Shown: one piece after another, positions 12,501-24,500 of the stretch
How positions within the stretch are numbered: position 1 is the first letter of the stretch
Layout of the letters: each line of letters starts with the position of its first letter
From: Glandiceps talaboti
Taxonomy: Eukaryota > Hemichordata > Enteropneusta > Spengelidae
Assembly: GCF_964340395.1 (NCBI RefSeq)
Contig: NC_135549.1
Location: 6,685,001 to 6,749,000, forward strand
Length of the DNA: 64,000 nucleotides
Reading direction: 5' to 3'
Translations under genes and position numbers: made by a program
Notes under the pieces: generated by a model
What the model was told of the DNA's origin: nothing
Seen by the model: only the letters and a program-made list of their open reading frames with translations
Database searches by the model: none

Positions 12501-15500
12501 CATTGTTGACTCACCCATCCTGTTGATCAGCTTTGTAGATAGTACTATCAGCCCAGTGAGATCCAGGACAACTTCCTGGTAAACATGCCGCCTGCACCAA
12601 GGACCAAGTCAGGCCATTGTTGGTTGACATCTCAACATCTATCCTGTAAATCAAAGGAAACACATTATGATAAGTAGGTTTGTTGAGCAGACGATGACAG
12701 GGTATGACCCTGTTGTGGGTAAATAAATTATGATAGCGAAAATGAAGCTCCTTTAATGTCACCAAATATGAACTTACCAACTGTACAAACCTTTTCCAGT
12801 TTGTAAAAGTTATGAAAGTGTCAGAGCCTTGTTCTGTACACTAGGTACACTGTCAATGTCGTCATTAAAAAATAAACCAGTTGTATAATTGTATCAATCT
12901 TTTTTTATATTATTTCATCCTGACCAGTATATGAATGGATGGCTTTGTCCACACATGATCAGTAGCGCTTCATTACATTAAACATTGCACTATACTGTCA
13001 ACAATATGTGGATTAATTTTAAACTCCTCTTAAAATTAATTTCAATTATCAGGAATTATCAGAAAATTCATCATTCAATGAGGAAAGGAGGATATACAAA
13101 ACCAACAAATTTTGAGTAAGAATTAGTAAAAAATATTTTCATCGTAAGATATACTTTCACACAGCATTTGATATGTTTTCATGTTTGATGTCCAAAACTT
13201 ACTGACTAGCAGGATGCTGGGATCCACACTCTAAGTTCATACTGAACTGTAAGTATTTGTTGATATTTCTTGGCAGCCGTGGCAACAACTGGAATTCATC
13301 AATAGCCCAGACATGTCTGTTTTCACCTTTGTGTTGATGTTGAATCAGACAGAATCTAGTCAAAGGATGCTGGATGTCATTGGGAATAGCAACAGATATC
13401 ATCTTGGGTGTCTGAAAATAAATACGTAAAGATAATATAATATATAGGTACACAAAAATATGGAGTGCATGGCTTAATATCAGTTATTTATGACTGGTAT
13501 TTATGACTGGTAATTTTTACAGTCAAAACGTGAGTGTTGACAGCTTTAATAGTGTGAGGAGTGTGAATGTGTATGATGACAGCACTAGACATTGGGGAGT
13601 GTAAAAATGAACAACCCAGTGAGGGATATGTATAACCATGCATAGATCAAGAAGTCGACTGGTCTCCATTATAACTATAATGCAAGCATATCTTGTGATT
13701 GTGAATTTTGATGTGTTGGATACAAATTTCAGAGATTCACTCACAGTTATCAGTTATCTATTGTTTTTTTATGTACAAATGCAGTTTTTGAGAATCTTGA
13801 GTAAAACTCAGATTCCATATATCTATACCTTGTATACTTGATAATCCATGGTTTGTAGGAGATTCAAGGATTCTGAGCCTGACAGTTGGGCATACAGTGT
13901 TACTTCCACATCAACGGAATCACCAGGATCACAACTGCTGCTACCTGTCCAAGGAAAAAGATGACAAGGTTACCATGGTAATCTGGTTTTACTTTACATT
14001 CTGTCTTGAATGGGCACTGTATAGCAAATGAAAACATTGAATGATAATTCTGAAGACTTTGTTACATATGCAGACACTCTCACCAACAATAGTATGGGGT
14101 ATTCATTTATACAAAAATATGACTATGTAAAATAACTTACCCATTGCAAAGAAGAACCTGACACTGCCAATATCACCTGCATTCACATAAGGTGTACAGA
14201 TCTTTCTATGGTTTCTACCATTAAATATCAATGAACTTCCACTGTGTATTTCACCACAGACCTCACCAATACTAGCACCAGATACTTCCCAACTGTCAGA
14301 GATAAGATGACAATATCAGTGGCACAATCAGAATCAACTTATACTATTAAAATCAAAAGATTTAATGTTTTTGTGCCTGTAAGTGACTAAATCCTAGCAG
14401 GCACATCAGTTTTTGGTTCAATGTGGGTTTTTTTCTTGGATTTCTTTTCTATCTTTTTTCCCCATCCTAGGTTGGCTCCATCAGTATCGAATTGGGATAT
14501 TGAAATTTATTTAATGATTGAAACCACATCATCAACAGTATATAGTGTATACTTCCATAAGTTAGTAAAACAAATATAAAGTTTTGGATAAACAGTGATG
14601 ATAGCAAAAACACTTATAAATGCTAAGATTTCGAAACACAAAAATAAAACATATCATACAATAGAGAATAAAGAGACATCCACTAGACTATATTGTCTGT
14701 GCCATGAGATTAATTTTGTAGAATTAAACACTGAAATCATAATTACCCAAATGGTGGGGCACGTCTTTCAAAACTTTCTGAAAGCAATGCATCCTGGGAA
14801 CCAGGTTCATACAGATTGATGTCACGAGATGTCACAAACTGATAACCTTGCTCGTTGTCATGACTACCATGAAATACCAAAGCTTTACCATCAGAAGAAC
14901 ACTTATTCTGAAAGTTAAAGGTTTTGGTTTTTAAAGTGTATGCATAGTAAAGGAATAACAGACATGTTTAGTAGTTTTGTTGGTCTACAAACGAAAGTGA
15001 AATATCAAAAGAAACTAATAAAAGAATACAAAATTGCTGTTTCTTTAAAAATAACATAAAAGAAAATTCTACAAATGAAATGCACTGTTTCTGCTATCCT
15101 ACAACAAAATATTGATAAAATAGTACCTTAATACTGGCTGTTGGGAAGAACAACCAGTTTGCAGGGGTCACAGGGTCAAAGTCATCCTCCAATAAGTTGG
15201 GCTTATGAGCTGAATTCAGAACTATTACATTGTCAAGGGCCCAACAGCCCTGGAACCTGTACGCATCCATTGCAATATCTTGGTGCCATCTGAGCACAAT
15301 TTCTTCTTTACGTGCTTCTCTTGGTAGGTGAATAATGTGGATCTCAGTTTCATCAGTCACAGGAGCACTAAGGATATAAAAAATTGACATGTCACTTTGT
15401 TACTGACATCAGGATTGTAAAATAACATTCCATTTTGTGCCACTATATTTTTTGTAAACTCTTGGACTAATTCATAAACTAATATAGTATTTAGCTAAAA

Positions 15501-18500
15501 AAAAAAAAGTGCTTTTCTGATGTAACAGATTTGGCAAGTTGTTTGGCAAGGCCCAGTTCGGTTTTTAGATTTAAAAGATAAGTTTTGAAAAATAGTTGTC
15601 TGGTAGAGCTATAGAAAAAGTTGGTACTGAACAAAAGAATGATCCCATGTAATCTTCATGGCTCCAAAGATAAGATAACACTAATGGGAGAACCTGGGAT
15701 TAAATCATGGGCCTTTAAAAGGAAAATCATTATAAATGGTATAACAATGAGTAAATGTATTTGTCTATAATAAAATTGTGTGTTTTGAACTACTTTTATA
15801 ACTATTAAGATTAGACAGTGTTCAAATAAAACCAAGTTTCCCTAGCAACTTTGAGTCTAGTCTGTTTCAAGAGTGACTTGTCTGACAGAAGGACGCCTAT
15901 AAGGCAAGATTCATGTGTGTTTATTAGACTGTGACATTCAATTATATCAGATAAAATGCATGGCCATTACGAGAGGTCAAAGGTCACGTCATGTCTTTCA
16001 TCCTTCCTGTCTGTCTGATTTATAATCATTCAGCAATATTTCATCAGAGAGGGATGTACATTTGTAATTCCTTCACTTATGATACTTATGACATGGTGAA
16101 ACTATTCTGAATCTATGTTTGTATTACTTAAAGTCAACAACTATACATAAATGTTTTCGTTATAATATAACATGACAGTGGTTCACCCCATGTATCCCAC
16201 CTGGATATTTATCTACCTGTGTTCTCCTTCTACTCTGAATAATATAAACCTCAAACACGTAAATATACACAGCTGAGTATTTATTAGTCTTCATAACCCT
16301 CTATCAGCTATAAATAGTATAGACAATAATTATCAGCCAGGCACTAAATATTTGTACAATAACTCACACCAACAACTATAAGTCCCTGGCATCACAACTA
16401 TTGGTCCGTGGTATAACATACAATGTATTGTACTTTAGCCTGCTAATTCTAGTGGAACTTATTGGATGACATCTCGTCAGTTTTTTGTCTCAATTCAATT
16501 GGAACTTTTTTGGATCATATCCAGTCAGTTTTTGTCTCAATTCTAGGGGAACTTTTTTGGATGACATCCAGTCAGCTGTTTTGTTGTAATTCTAGTGGAA
16601 CTTTTTGGACGACATCCAGTCAGTATTTTTGTCTTAATTCGAGTGGAACTTTCTGGACGACATCCAGATAGTATCATTATGGTTTTAGTGGAACTTCTTG
16701 GATGATATTTATCCAGTCAGTAATTTTGCTCTGGTTCATGTGACAATTTTTGGACAACAACCATTTGCTACCTTTGTCATGGTTCTAGTAGACTTACTTG
16801 ACTTTATCAATGAGATGCCAATCTATGGTATCTCTGAGTGCATAGGAGATTTCAATACTGTAGTCACCCAAACCAACCTGGCAGCTTCCAGCACCTAAAA
16901 TAAATGTAGTTTACATGTACAGTAAATTTCACAATACTGTTCAGCTTTTCTGTTTCATACAACCACACAGAAACCAACAAGAAACTGCATATACCACACT
17001 TCAAGATTGCATTTTTTGCTACACTTAGTGTAAATGAAAGAAATCATTTAAATGTACTGAAACAGACATTCGGGCGCCAACATTTTTCTTAGTATCAAAC
17101 ACCCGATGAAGGGCATACAAATTGTCCTTTGTGGTATTCATTTGATGTCTGTATGGTGATATGTGTAGTTCATTTCACTTTAGACAAAATTTAGCAGGAA
17201 ACTGTACTCATTCAATCTTACTATCTTAAAGTGTAGCATGTCCAGTTTCTTATTGGTTTCTGTATTGTATCAAACAGAAAGCTGAATGGTATTGTGAAAT
17301 TTGCTGTATATTAAAGAGGATTCAAGTATATCAGCATGTACTTCTGAACTTATATAATAAATACATGTATATTCACTCTCAAAATGAAATAAATTCTCTC
17401 ATCATGGTCAGAATTTTGAACTTTTTATCTTTTATTTCACTTTAAATGTGTAAATATGTTTGCTGTCATATATTTGACACTTGTCAGTCAACCCTAGTAT
17501 AAAATGTATACAATGAGTGGACACATGTCATCCATGTCTCACAGTCAGTGTTTGCCTGCCTATATACCTACTTGTGGCAAACTGTATGACTGAAGCACTA
17601 GTTGTATTGAGGTGAACTGTCGTGATTTCTCTTGTTCCAACATGGTGACAGAACACCACAGAATTACCATGAATTACTGAACCACATTCTTGGCTGACAC
17701 TACCTCCTTGTAAATCAGACCTGTCAACAGGAGAATCAAAACAAAAATTTACATATTGTGCCAAATTTATTGAATTTCTGCATTCCTCCCCATGAAACAC
17801 AAGCTTGCAAGTCAACTTACATATTCCAAAGTCAACCAATCACATACTTTCTGAATCATCATTTCATCCAATGAAATGCAAGCTTGCAAGCCAACTTTCA
17901 CAAAATCAACCAATCACATACTTTCTGAGTCAGAATTTCCTCCAATCAGAAACTGGGATCTGATAATGTCCTCATTCAAATATAATTTAATGAATATTCA
18001 TTAAAACATAAAAATGTGACTCCTGAAACTGACATCAATGGCACAAAAAACTCATTCTCTGCAAATCTTACAAAATTACCAAGGGTAATTGTAAACATGA
18101 AAATCAATGCTAAAAAATTGAAAAAAATACTTACCACAAAGATGTATCAAGGTTGTCACTTTCATCAAAGTTATCTCTTAGTATGATAGAATTCATATTC
18201 CAATCTGCAAAAACAAAAATTAGACCCAAAATTGAGTTAAAACACAGCTTTACGTAAATAGAAAGAAACTTCATTTTGACAACAACGTAGGCCACCAAAG
18301 CCAATACTAACATATTGCTGTGAATCTCAGTTCTTGGTATTCACTATTAAAGTGAGAAAGCTAATCTTTAAAAGTTCCCAGAAGGTACAGAGATAAAAAA
18401 GGTTTCTAAGTTAAAAAGATGAAAACATGTTTACAAACCTTTGACCATGACAGCTGGCTGTGATACTATAGTACCTTCTTCACAAATTTCAAGCGCTAGT

Positions 18501-21500
18501 GTGTCCTTGAAGATTACTTGCTGATGTAAAGTAGCAGTAGTTCTGGTGAAAAATGATAGCAAACCAAGATAAGGATACTTCTAGTCATACAGAAGGGATA
18601 TAAACAGGATACTGTCAAAGTGGCCATAAGAGACGATTCTTTTGGTAGATAGATACTACATGTACAGCATTTCCTGTAAACTGTAGGACCCTAGATGTTT
18701 GAGTCACGCACACACCCACACAGGTTTCCCAATAAATCCAATGAAACATTAATGAACCATGGTTGTTGAAAGAAGGTTATAAAAGGTTTACCAAAACATT
18801 ACAAGAAACATGAATACGAAATGCTACTTATATGTATTCTTTTGAGGGTTTACATTCATTTCCATCAGTGTAAAATACTAAAAATATGACTCAAATAATA
18901 TTGAAGTATTAAGTGATGCATTATATAAACACAAGCAATGCACTAATTACGGGTAATCGTTTAAACCAAATAAATTCAAGCTCCAAATCTCAAAGGTATT
19001 CTCATGTAATATAACATGAAACGTCTGTTAATAGAATGACATAATTCAGCTGGTAAATTTATATCACATTTCATATTGTAGACTAAACATTGCAAAGTAC
19101 AACTCTCAAAGATGAAAATGGATTCAATGGAAGAATGTATCTTAAATGTTTTTACACATGAATTTTATCGATTTGTTATAAAATGATTGCAAAGCACTGT
19201 CACACACTACAGACAGGCTATTTTTTTGAATTATCACACATTCAAGTTGATAGATACTTCAACCAAATGGCTCTGCCTTTGAAAGTACTTATAATCCCTG
19301 GATTGTTTCAAAACATTAATGTATGTACTGCAGAGGTATCTTGAATATCATAATCATGTTAATAATTGCAGAGTATCACAAACATGTCAATAGTCTGGTT
19401 CTTATCAAAAACATATTTGATTAGATTCTGTAGATAGCATCTTCAACTTCTCTACCATGACATGATTCTCCACACTGGATCAAATTCCTATGATGCCTGT
19501 GATGTATGATGTATGTATTATGAGTTCCAGAAATGAGACACTCTGAAACATTCACATCAAAAAGTCAGCCTTTAATTGTGTGAGAGGATCTTCTTATCAA
19601 ATTATTTTGAAGTTATATATTTTGAAATGTGATAGTGACAAGATATAACTCATCAAGCATTTGGTAGTCTTTAGACTGTCGACAGTCGTTCATGCCTTTT
19701 TTGCTACGTTTTATCTAAAACTAAAGTCGTCGCCTCGCTCCGATCCGGAGCAATACTATACCCACATACTGATTAGCGAGTGCATTCACAGTTCAATTGT
19801 GTAATTGTGTACTGATCAGCAAGTGCAATCACAGTTGAATCATGTACTGATCAGCGAGTGCACTCACAGTTCGTGTCTTCGGCAATTGCAGTTCCTATCA
19901 GTATGCATTAGTATGTCAGTGCTACGGAGCGAGGCAATGACTTTGTTTGAGATGAAACATAGCAAAAAAGACACGAACGACTGTCGACAGTCTAGATAGT
20001 CATTTACATATTACTCCACAATATTTGTCTTCATTCAGCTAAAGAAAATATGAATGAGCTAAGGGGCCTTGTCATTTCAAGTTGGAGATGAGAAGTAACA
20101 AACAGTCACAACACACAGGTCATCACTATTTTCTGACGGAATGAAAAATTTTGGGATAATATAACTTTACCTCTTAAAGTATAATTCATGAAAATTCAGT
20201 GAAGAGTAACAGATTAAACGAGGCAGATGCACATAAATCCCATATATTTTGTTTGAGCATGTTCAACTTGGCTTGCACATTTTAGTATAATCTGAATGAA
20301 TAAACTGGCACCAGCAATTTGATTAAAGCTGAACTAGCTGTAAGTGAAGTGTTATTTTTTTTCAGTCAGACAACCAAAAGTACAGTCACTGAAATTTTTT
20401 TAAAACATAATAATTAGACATTGTTCATGTTAATTAGGAGTGGATTGTACTATCCATACGTAGTACAGTAACACATTTGAAATTGTGATCACATTGGGGA
20501 GCTGATTTTTGAGTGCGGACCCAAAATCAATTTGATTGCATTTATTAATTGTACCATATTATGTTTACAGCTACTCAAATATATTTTACTCACAGGTGAC
20601 CTAATACTGTTCAGGATGTACAATATTATGACTTGTCCTGATAACAACAATCGTTCCAGTTACAGCTAGTGTAGCTTTAAGACGATCTCAATTTACTTGT
20701 AGACTAAATAGAAAGAAGGAATATACTCACAGGAAATTGACACATCCAGTCTTTTCCTGTGGTGCAGACCACAAGAAAGTTAGCGATGTTTGTGGTTGAA
20801 AACTTAGATGATAATGGATAATTGAACACATAGATGTTGGACCCATAGCCCTGGCTAGAGGATTCATCATGGCTGCCATCAATGGAGTCATCACAGTTTG
20901 TGATGGCATTGTAGGATAAACTCCAGTTATCTGGAAACCGTCAAATGGTTTACTGGACATTATTGTCACTGGAATACAAAAAAGAAATTACAAAAGAGTT
21001 TCATAATCAGTAGAAAACAGAATTCCTATATACTATACATGATTTCCCCAGGTACTCAAGTTTAGGGGAACTTGGGTACTGCACAAATGGAGACCATATT
21101 TTGAATTTCCTAATTTGATTTGGATGAATAAAGTTTATATTATTATCATCTTTATTAATACTAGTATTAGGCACATTAGAAAATAGAATTTATCAGATCT
21201 GAATAAAGAATTACTAAATTGAAGAACACAAAGCAGTAATATACTTGGCACAACCTGATGGAAGAGAAAACTTTAATAAGGGAAAGCATGATATTGAAAG
21301 TTTTAACTCACAAATTTAGGGTCAGAGAATACAAGAAACTTATTGTATTGACTCATGTCTATTTTAGCAAAACAGGTAAGAGTTGGAGTTGCAGAGGATA
21401 CCTAATATTTCATATCTATATGCCATATGTCATTGACTTCACTGCAAAATGACATGCTGTACCCCATTACTAACTATTAAACATAAGAATATTATTGCAT

Positions 21501-24500
21501 GTAGGCACAGTTTTATTTAGACTATCCTGTTCTATAAGAATTCTTTCTCAAAAAAATCAAACTTTGACATTAGTCAGAAAGACCACACAGGTGACATAAC
21601 ACCTATAAACAGGGACCCCATGTGGTCAGAAGAAAAGAAGAGTGCTTGGAAAAACCTGTATTCTACAAAATAAAGTACATGGTTAAGAACAAAATACAAA
21701 CTTAAGTAAAACATTTGATAACCGAGGAACTTTCCTTAATACAAGTTAAATGTTATATGAAAGAATATGTTATAATGAAGTTGTTATTCATTCATTCCAT
21801 TTCATCATCTTTGTACGTTACCGCACACACAGATCTTTCTCTATTTTGTATCAATACATCATTTCAGAGTCCGACAAACATATTTATAGACAAACACTTT
21901 GCTTTTGTAGGAGTTTCCAAACAGCTTAAAGTTTTTAAGAGTTTCAAGGTTTACAACTTGTATATGATGCTTTCTAAAACTGATCAAATAATGTATGTTG
22001 TCATACATGGCTTCTGTTCAACCCATACACTTTGTACGTCATATGGGTATTGACAACAAGTAGTTGAAATGTATGACTAGTACCATACAAAATCAAAGCA
22101 CCAATTCAGGTGTGTCAAATCACACAAGGGTGTAAGTTTGGATAATGATGTTCCATTCAACTTCACCCAAAGCCCTTTTTACATCTACTGTAGCTACCTG
22201 CTGATTTGAACTTTGATTTTATAAATTGTTTGGACATTGTACACACACACTTGTTAAGTAAACATGATTAACTTAAAATATTTTGCTCTAAAATATAAAA
22301 GTTTACTCTGTTTTTCAGCCACTAAATTCGTTACCATATTATACTTATTTTTATAAGGATAAATTTCACTAATCACAAACAACATGTTGATGTGTTGCAA
22401 ATATGAATAGTTACATTCCAACTATTGGAGGCTGGTTTTTATGCTGGTAATCCAACAATGTGAACACCACCTGCTGGTGTTATACCCACTGGCAATAACC
22501 CCAGTATTAAAGCATCAAAGACTCACGGCTACCAACCGACAAAGTATAAACTGAATGTCCATAGTTGCTTGTTTGTTATTGCTGTGTGATTTGTCTGGTT
22601 TCTACAAGCACTTACTTAGACTCTGTGAACGCATAGATATTCTATCAATTCCACAATCTAATCTTAGCTCCTACTAATGCACAGATAAACCCATATCAGG
22701 TATGTATATTCTGTTTTCATTCAAAACAACACTGCTCTTATTGCATATCATACTATTTCATTGTATCAAAGAGGTCTAAAGGACTCCATAGATTCTAGAA
22801 ATACATTTCATCTGGATGTCACATTCAAGGGATATTCATGACAAAGTATTAACTTTAAACATTTGCAGACCATCAACAACAATCTCTATCTTATGAAAAA
22901 ATGTTAAATGTTTGAAGAACAGTAAATTATATAAAATATATAAAAGTGCTATAATAAAACTTACCTTTTTAATCATTAGAATTGTGACTACATGTATTAT
23001 GTTATGTTATTAATTATTATGTTGCAGAATCTGTTCTCTCTGTTTAAAGGATTCTTGTACAGCTAGAAAAATGCTGGGAGGATGTACTTTTATCATTTCA
23101 TTTGGTCTGAGTATTTCAGACTATACATAAGTGACATAAATTGGAAATACCTTAACTTAACTATCTAGACTGAAACTTACTGTTTCATTTTGATTTCAGT
23201 ATTTCAAATGTTACAGATAAAATTGAAAATACCTTACCTTAAACCTATCTAGATCAAAGCTTATCATTTCATTTTGATTTCATTATTTCAGACATTACAT
23301 AAATTGGCAATACTTAAACTGTACAAAGCAGCTGAACTGTACGATATATCCAATTAAGATTATCTCTAACTAAGAATTAACCTGCAGATTTAACCCCCCC
23401 CCCCCTCATTTGGTGACATTCTCACATAATCTAAGACATAAACCATACGACTTGGTTTCCAGCCTTATATCAACCTTATCCACTGACTTATCTTATTTCC
23501 ATGGTAACTAAGAAACATGGATATGAATGAAATGATTTTGGAGTGCCTAAGTCATGGGAACAGTTGATAGACTGGTGTCAGATTTCAGGCAATCGGTGAA
23601 ATGGCTTTACAGAAAAATACAAAGTGATTTATTTATATTTCCCATGGATTGGGTAGATTATATATGCACTGTACTACATCAATGATAAATGGAAATACTT
23701 GTACATATGCCAAATTGCATCCAATAACCTGATACAAATAAACGCCTGGAAGACTGAAACTTCTACTTCCAATATGAATTATGTGAGTGTGACGTGACAT
23801 AGTTGTATAGCTTAGGTTGACTGTAGCACGTTGTCTAAAGTTTTCCAAGGGTATGAAAGCAAACATTCATGAAGTAACAAGTACAGTTAAAGGTAAATTC
23901 AATACTGTTTTGGCTTCAGCTACTTGGTAGACCTTCGCAATGTAATGGATAGGAACAATAGAATTAGTCTAGCTAATTAGACCGTAAAAATCTCTCATAC
24001 TACACACCTCAATAACAATACAAAATACAACTAATGTTACATTACCACAATTACACTGATATCTGATATATGTATTACTTGAGGTTGGAAATTGAATATG
24101 ACAAGTGACATGGTTTTAAATATTGCCTAGAGAACTATTAAAGCTACAGTAACTGTTGACATATTTTTAGTTCTGTGGCTGTTTTACATGTGAACCTACA
24201 GTAAATGTACTTTAATCTTGTTGGAATATCTAAGTTCTGTGACTGTATATCTAAGATCTCACACTGGTTCTGATATTCTACTTTACTAAAGCAAGTGTTC
24301 TAAACTTTATAGCTGTATAAAGTTCTCTATATACACCCCAAAGGTTTGTAGATGTACAATACAAATACAAATTTTTAGTAAAGATCATTAATTGTCAGAG
24401 ACATAGGACAAGAACTTGCAAAAAAAAAATCCAAATAATGCTGACGCGCCAACATTTGTAAGCACTAATTTAAGTGTCGCCATGAGAGTATTATAGGGCT

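Noticed and set aside
16462-16898. Plus-strand open frames over the reelin exon 6 region
   Set aside because: They translate a 48 bp minisatellite and the antisense of exon 6; the minus-strand exon has family similarity and proper splice sites.
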